Assembly (NCBI RefSeq): GCF_003151255.1
Contig: NZ_CP029481.1
Coordinates: 1,984,001-2,048,000 of the forward strand
Length of the DNA stretch: 64,000 bases
Reading direction: 5' to 3'
DNA from: Microvirga sp. 17 mud 1-3
GTDB lineage: Bacteria; Pseudomonadota; Alphaproteobacteria; Rhizobiales; Beijerinckiaceae
Position numbers and translations under genes: made by a program. Each line of letters begins with the position of its first letter. Within the stretch, counting starts at the first letter, position 1. A model generated the notes under the pieces. That model was not told where the DNA came from and ran no database searches. It worked only from the letters and a program-made list of their open reading frames with translations. Of this stretch, positions 35,854 to 43,617 are shown piece by piece.

Positions 35854-37698
35854 TTATTGCGGCGCCTGGTTCTGGCCCTGGAGCAGAGGCGTGATCCGCC
35901 TGATGGTCACGCGGCGGTTCTGGCGCTCCGCTCCTTGCGTGTCGACTTTCAGGTACTGCTCTCCGTAACCCTGCGTCGTGAGGTTTTCGGCCGGAATGCC
36001 GAAGCGCCGGGTGAGGAGCGTCGCCACCGTCTCGGCGCGCCGGTCGGACAGAGTCAGGTTGTCCTCGTCGGACCCGACCGCATCCGTGTGTCCCTCCACG
36101 AGGAAGATCTCGTTGGGGTTCCTGTCGAGCGCCCGCCGGATCGCCTCGGCGATACCCGTCATGGCGCCGATCTGAACTTCGGGCAGGGCCCAGGAGCCGG
36201 TGTCGAACGTGACGGTATCGAGGTCGACCCGCCGCATCCGTTCGCGCAAGGGCGCGCTCTGGCGGACCTCGTCGAGGGTGTAGGCGCGCTCGATCCGCTC
36301 CACCGGCGGGGCCGTGAAGGCCTCGACCAGCTGATCCTCCGAAGCGTCCTCCACGTCGACGATGTATTCCTCGCGCGGGATGCGCACCACCGGAGGCGGC
36401 AAGCGCACCACGTCCTCGACGAAATAGCCGTCCCGACGGCGGTCACGCCGGTTGTCGATCAGCACCACCTCGCGGCCCGCCGGCTCACGCCGGATTCGGC
36501 GCACGAGATGTCCGTCCTGGTCCACGACCGTGACGATCTCGGTACCGTCGGGCCGGCGGACGATGGTGACGTTCTCCGAGCCCCGGCGCTCCTGGCGCAC
36601 GTCCGCATCGCTATAGGTGCGACGGAAGCGGTCGGTCTCGTCGTGGCGGATGATGACGCGGTCGCCTTCGCGGATGATGGTGCGGTCACCGGGCTCCTCG
36701 ATGATGATCCGCCGTCCGCCTTCCTCGGTGCGCTCGCGCCGCTGACGGCGCAGGTCGTCGATGCGGCCCTTCTCGAAAGCCTCGAAGCTCTGCACATCCC
36801 GCTCGCCTGCCTGACGCGCTTCGGTGGGCGCGCCGGGAGGCGGGGGAGGCCGGATGCCTTGCAGGGTGGGTGCAGGCGGCTGGGTCGGTGCGGCAGTCGG
36901 AGCAGGCGCAGCTGAGGGTGGCGGGGCAGGCGGCTGAGCGGAAGGCTGCTGGGCCGGAGCCAGGGAGCGCTGCGGCGCCTGGGGTGTAGGAGCGGTCGGA
37001 GTAGGCGCCGACTTCTGCGCGGGAGCCGTTTCGCCGGTTGGAGCGGCAGAGGGCGCCGAGCGCGGAGCGATCTGGCGATTGGTATCGGACGGCGGAGCTG
37101 CACGCGAACCGGGGGGCGCCAGGCGTTCCGCCGGTGGCTGGCGGTTCGGAGCCTCGGTCGGGGATGTGCTCGGAGACGGCGGGCCACGGTCGGGCGCAGC
37201 CTGGGGCCGCTCCTGAGGCCGCTGGTCAGGCGCACGTTCCGGAGACCTCTCCCGTGGCCGTTCCTGGGCTCGCGGTTCCTGCTTGCCGGAGGGACGCTCC
37301 TCGGGCCGTGTCTGCGGTCGCTCGGGGGATTGCTGTCGTTCCTGAGGCGGGGCCGCCCTGGGCGGCTGCGGCTCGGGCGCGATTGCCGGCGGGGCCGGCC
37401 GTTCGCCGGACGGGCCCGGCCGTGCGCCGGGAGGCCCTGGAGGATGGGCAGGGCGAGACGGTTCTTCACCACGGGCTGCTGGACCCCGCTCCCGACCGGG
37501 CGGGCCGCGGCGCTGTGGCGCTGTCTCGTCAGAATCCGACTGGTCCGGCCCCGGGCGGGCACGGGGCGGCATCTCGACCGGTGCGCCCTGAGCCAGAACG
37601 ATGGGCGAGGCCGCCTGCAGCGGCATGGAAGAGGCTGCCGTGGACAGGGCGAGGAAAGGCAGGGCCGTGCCGGCGAGAAGAATGGAAGATAATTTCAT
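35854..37698 (-). CDS. Large proline-rich OmpA family protein
   Basis: 614 residues. A signal peptide (MKLSSILLAGTALPFLALS) is followed by a disordered region to about residue 290 rich in Pro, Ala, Arg, Gln and Glu, then a charged beta-rich middle with repeated IIIEEPGDRTIIREGDRVII-like strands. The last 120 residues form an OmpA C-terminal peptidoglycan-binding domain (TFDTGSWALPE, EGHTDAVGSDEDN, LSDRRAETVA, and an RRVTI end). It is probably an envelope-to-cell-wall tether. OmpA proteins of this long type recur in Methylobacteriaceae (recollection). Start chosen at the signal-peptide ATG. Confidence 0.87.
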   Translation of the reverse strand: MKLSSILLAGTALPFLALSTAASSMPLQAASPIVLAQGAPVEMPPRARPGPDQSDSDETAPQRRGPPGRERGPAARGEEPSRPAHPPGPPGARPGPSGERPAPPAIAPEPQPPRAAPPQERQQSPERPQTRPEERPSGKQEPRAQERPRERSPERAPDQRPQERPQAAPDRGPPSPSTSPTEAPNRQPPAERLAPPGSRAAPPSDTNRQIAPRSAPSAAPTGETAPAQKSAPTPTAPTPQAPQRSLAPAQQPSAQPPAPPPSAAPAPTAAPTQPPAPTLQGIRPPPPPGAPTEARQAGERDVQSFEAFEKGRIDDLRRQRRERTEEGGRRIIIEEPGDRTIIREGDRVIIRHDETDRFRRTYSDADVRQERRGSENVTIVRRPDGTEIVTVVDQDGHLVRRIRREPAGREVVLIDNRRDRRRDGYFVEDVVRLPPPVVRIPREEYIVDVEDASEDQLVEAFTAPPVERIERAYTLDEVRQSAPLRERMRRVDLDTVTFDTGSWALPEVQIGAMTGIAEAIRRALDRNPNEIFLVEGHTDAVGSDEDNLTLSDRRAETVATLLTRRFGIPAENLTTQGYGEQYLKVDTQGAERQNRRVTIRRITPLLQGQNQAPQ

Positions 37699-37908
37699 GA
37701 TCCCGTTCGTGGTTGTTATTGCAGGGTCGAAGAGCGAAAATCCCAAGCTCGACATTCGGTTCCCTTCCAGAGCTCGGAAGCGTGTCCGTCCGGTGCGAAA
37801 AAATCGCCGGATGTTGTTGAAAGAACTGGAATATCGGACTTTCGATCACTACATTGGAATCTCCACCGAAACACTCGGAACGCCGGATTTCGAAAGCGGC
37901 CTCAGCCC

Positions 37909-38640
37909 ATGCAATGGACCGATCAGGGCATCGTGCTCGGCGTGCGCAAACACGGCGAGACGAGCGTCATCCTGGAATTGATGACCCAAGAGCACGGCCG
38001 CCATCTCGGCCTCGTGCATGGTGGGCGCTCCAAGACCCAGCAGCCCATCCTGCAGCCGGGCAACACCGTCCAGGCGACCTGGAGGGCCCGGCTCGACGAG
38101 CATCTCGGGACCTATCAGGTAGAGGGGCTTTCCCTGCGGGCGGCCCATTTCATGGGCTCGCCGCTCGCGCTCTACGGCCTCGCGACCCTGGCCCATCTGG
38201 TGCGCTGCCTGCCCGAGCGGGATCCCCACCCGGCTCTCTACGAGACCTTGTCAGTTCTGGTGGACCACCTGGACGACCGGGACCTTGCCCCAGCCCTGTT
38301 CGTGCGATTCGAGCTCGCCATGCTGGCGGAGCTGGGCTTCGGCCTGGATTTGTCCTCCTGCGCCGCCACGGGCACGCACAACGATCTAATCTACGTCTCG
38401 CCGAAGAGCGGCCGGGCCGTGAGCGCGGCTGCGGGCGAGGCCTACAAGGACCGACTCCTGAAGCTCCCGGGCTTCCTCATCGGCCAGATGCGGGCCAACC
38501 GACCTCGGGAGTCGGAGATCCGGGACGGATTTGCGCTCACGGATTTCTTCCTGCATCAGAACGTGTTCGATCCCCGAGGCCAGCCCGCCCCGGAGGAGCG
38601 AGCCCGCTTCGTGGCCTTGGCCACGGCGGAGGAGGTTTAA
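37909..38640 (+). CDS. recO: DNA repair protein RecO
   Basis: 243 residues. The OB-fold N-terminus (MQWTDQGIVLGVRKHGETSVILEL) and LVHGGRSK are typical, followed by a helical region. The usual zinc-finger cysteines of some RecO proteins are not evident beyond LDLSSCAATG. RecO loads RecA with RecF/RecR and anneals ssDNA. In related genomes recO directly follows era; here it restarts after an inserted opposite-strand block and is divergent from the OmpA gene. Confidence 0.94.
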   Translation: MQWTDQGIVLGVRKHGETSVILELMTQEHGRHLGLVHGGRSKTQQPILQPGNTVQATWRARLDEHLGTYQVEGLSLRAAHFMGSPLALYGLATLAHLVRCLPERDPHPALYETLSVLVDHLDDRDLAPALFVRFELAMLAELGFGLDLSSCAATGTHNDLIYVSPKSGRAVSAAAGEAYKDRLLKLPGFLIGQMRANRPRESEIRDGFALTDFFLHQNVFDPRGQPAPEERARFVALATAEEV

Positions 38641-38644
38641 GTTT

Positions 38645-38679
38645 GTTTCTGTTATGTTCTCATTTACAACAATGAGAAC
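38645..38679. promoter_or_regulatory. Candidate operator between recO and parC
   Basis: A perfect 9-bp inverted repeat, GTTCTCATT (38656-38664) and AATGAGAAC (38671-38679), 6-nt centre, overlaps a one-mismatch LexA-type direct repeat GTTT-N7-GTTC (38645-38659). It lies 27 bp before parC, with no T-run, in a 65-bp AT-rich gap. It suits a promoter/operator better than a terminator. Confidence 0.45.
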
Positions 38680-38705
38680 CGATTCGATTTTGGGGATCTT
38701 TACGT

Positions 38706-40955
38706 ATGGGTAAGCCCGTCAATCCACCGACAGGCGGCGAGATTGAGAACATTCATCTCAAGGATGCGCTGGAAGAGCGCTATCTCGCCTATGCCCTGTC
38801 CACCATCATGCACCGGGCCCTGCCCGACGCCCGGGATGGGCTGAAGCCGGTCCACCGGCGAATTCTGCACGCCATGCGTCTCCTGCGGCTCGATCCGCGC
38901 TCGGCGCCCAAGAAATGCGCCCGCATCGTCGGCGACGTGATGGGTCAGTACCATCCGCATGGCGACCAATCGATCTACGACGCTCTCGTGCGCATGGCGC
39001 AGGACTTCGCCCAGCGCTATCCGCTTGCCGAGGGCCAGGGCAATTTCGGCAACATCGACGGCGATAACGCTGCCGCCATGCGCTACACGGAAGCGCGCCT
39101 GACCGAGGTCGCCCGCCTTCTTCTGGAGGGGATCGACGAGGACGCGGTCGATTTCCGTGAGACCTACGACCAGGCGAACGAGGAGCCGGTCGTGCTCCCG
39201 GCCGCGTTCCCGAACCTGCTCGCCAACGGCTCCCAGGGCATCGCGGTCGGCATGGCGACCTCGATCCCGCCCCACAATGCGGCGGAGCTTTGCGACGCGG
39301 CGCTCCACCTGATTGCGCATCCGAAGACGACCTCCGAGGAACTCGTCGGGCAATTCGTCCAGGGGCCGGATTTCCCGACCGGTGGCATCGTCGTCGATTC
39401 GTTGGATTCCATCGCCGAGACCTACCGGACCGGCCGCGGCTCCTTCCGCGTGCGTGCCCGCTGGACGAAGGAGGATCTCGGCCGCGGCAACTGGCAGATC
39501 GTCGTCACGGAAATTCCCTATGCGGTGCCGAAATCGCGCCTCATCGAGAAGATCGCCGAACTTCTCCAGGAGAAGAAGCTGCCGCTCCTGGCCGATGTGC
39601 GCGATGAATCGGCCGAGGATATCCGCGTGGTGCTGGAGCCCCGGGCCAAGACGGTCGATCCCATCATTCTAATGGAATCCCTCTTCAAGCTCACCGAGCT
39701 CGAGAGCCGCGTTCCCATGAACGTGAACGTGCTCGCCGGCGGCAAGGTGCCGAAGGTCTTGGGGCTCGCCGAATGCCTGCGCGAATGGCTCGACCACCGC
39801 CGCGAGGTGCTGATCCGCCGTTCGAGCTTCCGGCTCGCCGCCATCGACAGGCGCTTGGAAATCCTGGGCGGCCTGCTCATCGTCTATCTCGACCTCGACC
39901 GGGTGATCAAAATCATCCGCGAGGAGGACGAGCCGAAGCAGGAGCTGATGCGCGTCTTCAAGCTCACGGAGGTCCAGGCCAACGCGATCCTCGATACGCG
40001 CCTGCGTAGCTTACGCAAGCTCGAAGAGATGGAGCTGAAGCGGGAGCAGAAGTCCCTTCAGGACGAGAAGGCCAAGATCGAGAACCTGCTCGGCTCTGAG
40101 AAGGTGCAGTGGAAGACCGTCACGGCCGAGATCAAGGAGGTGCGCAAGACCTTCGGGCCCGACACGGCCCTGGGCAAGCGCCGCACCACCTTCGACCAGG
40201 CGCCGGACACTTCCGACATCGATTTCGCCGAGGCCATGGTCGAGCGCGAGCCGATCACCGTGATCGTGTCCGAGAAGGGCTGGATCCGCGCCATGAAAGG
40301 CCATGTGGCCGATCTTTCGAGCGTGCAGTTCAAGGGCGACGACAGCCTCAAGACGGCCTTTTTCGCCGAGACCACGTCGAAGATCATCGTGGTGGCGACG
40401 AACGGGCGCTTCTTCACGCTCGACGCCTCCAAGCTTCCGGGCGGGCGCGGCTTCGGTGACCCGATCCGCCTCATGGTCGACCTGGAGGAGGGCGCCGATT
40501 TCATCGCGGCCTTCCCGTACCGGGCTGGTTCGAAACTGCTGGTGGTCGGCTCGGACGGGCGCGGCTTCATCGCGCCGGCCGACGATATCACGGCGAATAC
40601 GCGCAAGGGCAAGCAGGTCCTCAACCTCGACGCGCCGGCCCAGGCTGTCGTCTGCACGGACGGGGAGGGCGATCACATCGCCATCATCGGCGAGAACCGC
40701 AAGCTCCTGATCTTCCCGGTGACGCAGGTTCCGGAAATGGGCCGCGGCAAGGGCGTGCGCCTGCAGCGCTACAGGGATGGCGGCGTCTCCGACGCGAAGG
40801 TCTTCCGGTTGAAAGAGGGCCTGACCTGGAAGGACACCGCCGGCCGCACTTGGACGGTCGCCAAGGAAGACCTGCGCGACTGGGTCGCCAACCGCGCCGA
40901 GGCCGGCCGCCTCCCGCCGAAGGGCTTCCCGAAGAGCAATAAGTTCGGGGAGTGA
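38706..40955 (+). CDS. parC: DNA topoisomerase IV subunit A
   Basis: 749 residues. The breakage-reunion domain has the catalytic Tyr127 in [12 protein letters not shown] and the DNA-gate helix [15 protein letters not shown]-terminal blades (about 490-749) are shorter than in GyrA and lack a GyrA-box, supporting ParC. It decatenates daughter chromosomes together with ParE, which is not in the window. At the position equivalent to E. coli ParC Ser80, the main quinolone contact, this protein has Gln88. Confidence 0.96.
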   Translation: MGKPVNPPTGGEIENIHLKDALEERYLAYALSTIMHRALPDARDGLKPVHRRILHAMRLLRLDPRSAPKKCARIVGDVMGQYHPHGDQSIYDALVRMAQDFAQRYPLAEGQGNFGNIDGDNAAAMRYTEARLTEVARLLLEGIDEDAVDFRETYDQANEEPVVLPAAFPNLLANGSQGIAVGMATSIPPHNAAELCDAALHLIAHPKTTSEELVGQFVQGPDFPTGGIVVDSLDSIAETYRTGRGSFRVRARWTKEDLGRGNWQIVVTEIPYAVPKSRLIEKIAELLQEKKLPLLADVRDESAEDIRVVLEPRAKTVDPIILMESLFKLTELESRVPMNVNVLAGGKVPKVLGLAECLREWLDHRREVLIRRSSFRLAAIDRRLEILGGLLIVYLDLDRVIKIIREEDEPKQELMRVFKLTEVQANAILDTRLRSLRKLEEMELKREQKSLQDEKAKIENLLGSEKVQWKTVTAEIKEVRKTFGPDTALGKRRTTFDQAPDTSDIDFAEAMVEREPITVIVSEKGWIRAMKGHVADLSSVQFKGDDSLKTAFFAETTSKIIVVATNGRFFTLDASKLPGGRGFGDPIRLMVDLEEGADFIAAFPYRAGSKLLVVGSDGRGFIAPADDITANTRKGKQVLNLDAPAQAVVCTDGEGDHIAIIGENRKLLIFPVTQVPEMGRGKGVRLQRYRDGGVSDAKVFRLKEGLTWKDTAGRTWTVAKEDLRDWVANRAEAGRLPPKGFPKSNKFGE

Positions 40956-40991
40956 TGCGGCCCTTGTGGCTCTCCTGATGGGAGAGGTCGT

Positions 40992-41080
40992 GCGCGACCG
41001 GGACGACCCCCCACCCTTAATCCCTCCCCCAAGGGGGATTAAGGGTGGGGGGTCGGCGCAGGACTCTCAGAATGTCGCGC
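40992..41080. repeat. Extragenic palindrome module A
   Basis: A perfect 20-bp inverted repeat (41005-41024 with 41035-41054; core ACCCTTAATCCC) with a 10-nt centre is itself framed by GCGCGAC (40992-40998) and GTCGCGC (41074-41080). The stem is too long, and the T-run absent, for a normal terminator. It has the look of a dispersed extragenic palindrome, but only one copy is in this window. Confidence 0.7.
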
Positions 41081-41097
41081 TTACACCCCCACTCCAA

Positions 41098-41181
41098 CTC
41101 CTCCCCACCGCAAGTCGGGTGTTCCCGACTTGCGTCTTGAGGGAGCGGATCTCGGGAACACCCGAGATCCGTGGGGAGGAG
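41098..41181. repeat. Extragenic palindrome module B, three-way junction
   Basis: An 11-bp outer stem (CTCCTCCCCAC 41098-41108 / GTGGGGAGGAG 41171-41181) encloses two perfect 11-bp hairpins: 41109-41134 with loop TGTT, and 41146-41171 with loop AACA. The loops are complementary, and 14 nt around loop 1 (41115-41128) are the exact reverse complement of 14 nt around loop 2 (41152-41165). The element could fold as a cruciform in DNA or a kissing-loop RNA. Confidence 0.75.
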
Positions 41182-41314
41182 AGCAGCGCAGCGCTTCCCG
41201 AGAATATGAGAGATCTGCAGGGAGGAGCACGGCGCCCTGCACTCGACTAGAACACCCGCTGTGCAGCCCGCCGACCCCCGGACTATGATCTGCCTGGGGA
41301 GGGGATCATCTGCC

Positions 41315-41659
41315 ATGAAAAACATCGTCAAGGGGTTGGTGGCTCTGAACCTCCTGGCCCTGGTGGTGACGGCCGCGCTGGCATGGGCCCTCGGCAGAAA
41401 CTCGCTCCCGGAATGGCTCGATACCGCCAATTTTGTCGGCCTCGGAATGGGTGCGCTCGGAGCACTTATCTTCATGGGTTCCGGTGCTGGATCTAACGGG
41501 TCCGCCGGCATGGCGGCCAGCGCGGCGGATCAGCCGAGCAGGATCATGAGCGCGCTCTGGATGGATCGGACAGCAGGCATTTCGACCGGCGCCATGTTCG
41601 TTGTGGGTGGCTTAACCTGGATCGCGATCGCGTGGCTGTTGGCCGCTTTTGCCGAATGA
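41315..41659 (+). CDS. Small membrane protein of unknown function
   Basis: 114 residues; no family recognised. Three hydrophobic segments, at about 5-27, 38-58 and 92-112, are separated by a Gly/Ser/Ala-rich loop (MGSGAGSNGSAGMAAS). Start ATG 41315 has a strong GGGGAGGGG site 8 bases upstream, which together with the membrane pattern supports a real gene. Neighbours (parC, a small secreted protein) give no hint of function. Confidence 0.6.
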   Translation: MKNIVKGLVALNLLALVVTAALAWALGRNSLPEWLDTANFVGLGMGALGALIFMGSGAGSNGSAGMAASAADQPSRIMSALWMDRTAGISTGAMFVVGGLTWIAIAWLLAAFAE

Positions 41660-41831
41660 TCTTGAGGCCGAACGCTTAGTCCCTCTTCGTTCGGAGGGCT
41701 CGGCCCTGGGTGATTTCCGATAAGGAAGGTCCGGTTCGCCCGTGAGATCGCCGCGCAAGCGAGGTCTCCCGACGGACGCATTTTCGCCCGCTCGTTACGG
41801 GCCCGTTCGCTTTGCTCGAAAGGATACTTCC

Positions 41832-42116
41832 ATGGTCATTCGTCCGCTTGTCCTGGCCGGATTTCTCGCCGCTCCGCTTCTGGCGGCATCTCCGGCTCTC
41901 GCACAGTCCGTTCCCCTGGGCTCTCTTATGAATGCCATTGGCGGCGCAGCCCAGCCGGCTCCGCAGCCCGTGCCTGCCCAGCGTCAGCCCATGAAGGGAA
42001 AGAAGGCCTCGCAGGCCCCCGAGGCGCGCCCGGGAGCGATACAGTATCAGCGTCAGGCTCCGCGTCGGAGCTATCCGGGCATCCGGATCGGCGCTCCGTC
42101 TGACGAAAACGGCTGA
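41832..42116 (+). CDS. Small secreted proline-rich protein
   Basis: 94 residues. A signal peptide MVIRPLVLAGFLAAPLLAAS ends near ALAQ, leaving a mature peptide of about 70 residues rich in Pro, Gln and Arg (APQPVPAQRQPMKGKKAS). AAAGGA lies 7 bases before the ATG. No family recognised; probably periplasmic. A hairpin shared with the convergent bpt gene follows the stop. Confidence 0.6.
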   Translation: MVIRPLVLAGFLAAPLLAASPALAQSVPLGSLMNAIGGAAQPAPQPVPAQRQPMKGKKASQAPEARPGAIQYQRQAPRRSYPGIRIGAPSDENG

Positions 42117-42123
42117 TCTGCGA

Positions 42124-42157
42124 AAAACTTCATCTGCGGGTGGGCTATCCCACCCGC
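42124..42157 (-). terminator. Hairpin overlapping the bpt stop codon
   Basis: GCGGGTGGG (42136-42144) and CCCACCCGC (42149-42157) form a perfect 9-bp stem whose 4-nt loop holds the bpt TAG stop (42147-42145). On the minus strand the T-run TTTTT comes 7 bases later (42128-42124). Probably the terminator of the hemB-to-bpt unit. Confidence 0.6.
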
Positions 42158-42891
42158 GCCCAGCCGTGAGCCATAAGGCGCTCCTGCGGCTTGAAGCGGG
42201 CCTTGTAGCCCATCTTCTTCGAACCCTCGACCCAATAGCCGAGATAGAGGTAGGGCAGGCCCATCGCCTTCGCGCGAGCGATGTGGTCGAGGATGATGAA
42301 GGTGCCGAGGCTGCGGTCCTGCAGGGCTGGGTCGTAATAGGAATAGACCATCGAGAGCCCGTCGCTCATGGCGTCCGTGAGGCAGACGGCGATGAGGTCG
42401 CCCGCGCCCTTTCCGGTGATGCCGCTGTCGATGCCGCGGCGACGGTACTCGACGATATGCGTGTCCACATGGCTGTCCTCGACCATCATGGAATAATCGA
42501 GCACGGTCATGTCGGCCATGCCGCCATCGGCGTGACGGGCGTCGAGATAGCGCCGGAACAGGGAATACTGCTCTGAGGACGGGCGGTTCGGAATCGTATG
42601 ACCGATCAGGTCCGCATTATCCCGCAGGACGCGCCGCAGGTTGCCCGAGGGCTTGAACTCGTCGACGATGACGCGAACCGAGACGCAGGCGCGGCAGGTA
42701 TCGCAGGCAGGCCGATAGGCGATGGTCTGCGAGCGGCGGAAGCCGCCCTGGGTCAGGATCTCGTTCAGCTCACGCCCTCGCCGACCCACAATATGGGTAA
42801 AGACCTTCCGCTCCTCCTTGCCCGGCAGGTAGGGGCAGGAGGACGGAGACGTGAGGTAGAATTGCGGTGCGTCGCGAGGCTGACTCGTCAA
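42145..42891 (-). CDS. bpt: Aspartate/glutamate leucyltransferase Bpt (arginyltransferase family)
   Basis: 248 residues. N-end-rule enzyme that adds Leu from Leu-tRNA to proteins with N-terminal Asp or Glu, marking them for ClpAP. Signatures: [16 protein letters not shown], the Cys cluster [14 protein letters not shown], and [17 protein letters not shown]. The start is set at TTG 42891 to give [13 protein letters not shown], matching family N-termini; another TTG at 42933 would add 14 residues. Older annotations call this ate. Confidence 0.93.
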   Translation of the reverse strand: MTSQPRDAPQFYLTSPSSCPYLPGKEERKVFTHIVGRRGRELNEILTQGGFRRSQTIAYRPACDTCRACVSVRVIVDEFKPSGNLRRVLRDNADLIGHTIPNRPSSEQYSLFRRYLDARHADGGMADMTVLDYSMMVEDSHVDTHIVEYRRRGIDSGITGKGAGDLIAVCLTDAMSDGLSMVYSYYDPALQDRSLGTFIILDHIARAKAMGLPYLYLGYWVEGSKKMGYKARFKPQERLMAHGWARVG

Positions 42892-43018
42892 GCTTTTATT
42901 GCCCCAGTGAGGAACCTTGAGCGCTAGGTTCAACGCTCAAGGATAACATTGGTGCCCGCCACGTCCATGAAAAGAGGCGTCGCAGGAAAAGCCCGGAATG
43001 CCGCAGCCCGGCGCCTTC

Positions 43019-43060
43019 TAAAGTTTCGGACGTGATATCGACCTCACGTCCGAGACTTTA
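43019..43060. repeat. 17-bp inverted repeat between rdd and bpt genes
   Basis: TAAAGTTTCGGACGTGA (43019-43035) and TCACGTCCGAGACTTTA (43044-43060) pair with one G-T, around an 8-nt centre. It lies downstream of the RDD gene stop and upstream of bpt. No T-run follows. Confidence 0.6.
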
Positions 43061-43085
43061 AGCTTTTGTTGCCGAGCATCTTTGC

Positions 43086-43112
43086 ACGCAAAACCGGTTC
43101 CCACTTTTGCGT
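43086..43112. repeat. ACGCAAAA...TTTTGCGT palindrome, Rhizobiales extragenic type
   Basis: An 8-bp repeat ACGCAAAA (43086-43093) / TTTTGCGT (43105-43112) surrounds CCGGTTCCCAC. On the minus strand it reads GCAAAAGTGGGAACCGG, which I recognise as a widely dispersed intergenic motif of Rhizobiales; the hairpin at 25800-25825 shares the AAAAGTG core. It is 9 bp after the RDD stop. Confidence 0.6.
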
Positions 43113-43120
43113 CCGAGGCT

Positions 43121-43603
43121 CTAGATCCGGATCACCATCATGCCGGTCAGAAGGTCCCGGGCGAAGCGGCGGTCATCCCGCGCGAAACCGATCAGCACGT
43201 CGCCGGCCCAGAGCAGGAAGGTGGAGACCGCCACGTAGAACAGGAGCGCGTGGACGGCGGCCGCCAGCATCGACACGGGCGCGGCCGTATGAGGATCGAC
43301 CACCCGCAGGCCCATGGCCCGCATCCCGACCGTGGCCTGGGCGGACCCGCCGATCGTAATGGCGTTGTAGATGACGAAGGTCAGCCCCGCGATGGGCAGG
43401 CCGACCGCAAGGACGACCCAGGTCAGCCCCAGGGTGAGCGGCCCCAGAACCACCAGGGCAAGGCACACCAGGAGGAACCAGAACGAGATCACGACGAGGT
43501 CGATGAGATAGGCCCAGAAGCGGCGGCTGATGACGCCCTCGGTCGCGTAGCGCTCGACGGCATAGACCGTCGGGTTGATGGTCGGTACGGGCCGGCTGGC
43601 CAT
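43121..43603 (-). CDS. RDD family membrane protein
   Basis: 160 residues with about four membrane helices. The RDD motif appears as SRRFWAYLIDLVVISF, followed by a second conserved part, GMRAMGLRVVD. The role of the family is not settled; some members act in ion exchange. Start at ATG 43603 with GAGAGGAG 8 bases upstream, 14 bp after the ilvA stop. The gene commonly lies between hemB and bpt in Rhizobiales. Confidence 0.88.
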   Translation of the reverse strand: MASRPVPTINPTVYAVERYATEGVISRRFWAYLIDLVVISFWFLLVCLALVVLGPLTLGLTWVVLAVGLPIAGLTFVIYNAITIGGSAQATVGMRAMGLRVVDPHTAAPVSMLAAAVHALLFYVAVSTFLLWAGDVLIGFARDDRRFARDLLTGMMVIRI

Positions 43604-43617
43604 AGGCTCTGCTCCTC

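Larger units (their letters stand above)
40956..41314. other. Intergenic region after parC, dense in palindromes
   Basis: 359 bp with no credible gene; frames that cross it run through perfect palindromes and have no ribosome site or family resemblance. It holds two structured modules described separately (40992-41080 and 41098-41181). The last 100 bp should include the promoter of the small membrane protein at 41315. Confidence 0.65.

Noticed and set aside
41005..41054. Rho-independent terminator of parC
   Set aside because: The 20-bp stem is unusually long and no T-run follows on either strand; the shape fits an extragenic palindrome better, though it may still slow transcription.
40966..41250. 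Plus-strand open frame of 94 codons after parC
   Set aside because: It runs through the perfect palindromes, has no ribosome-binding site and resembles no family; the palindromic element explains the sequence better.
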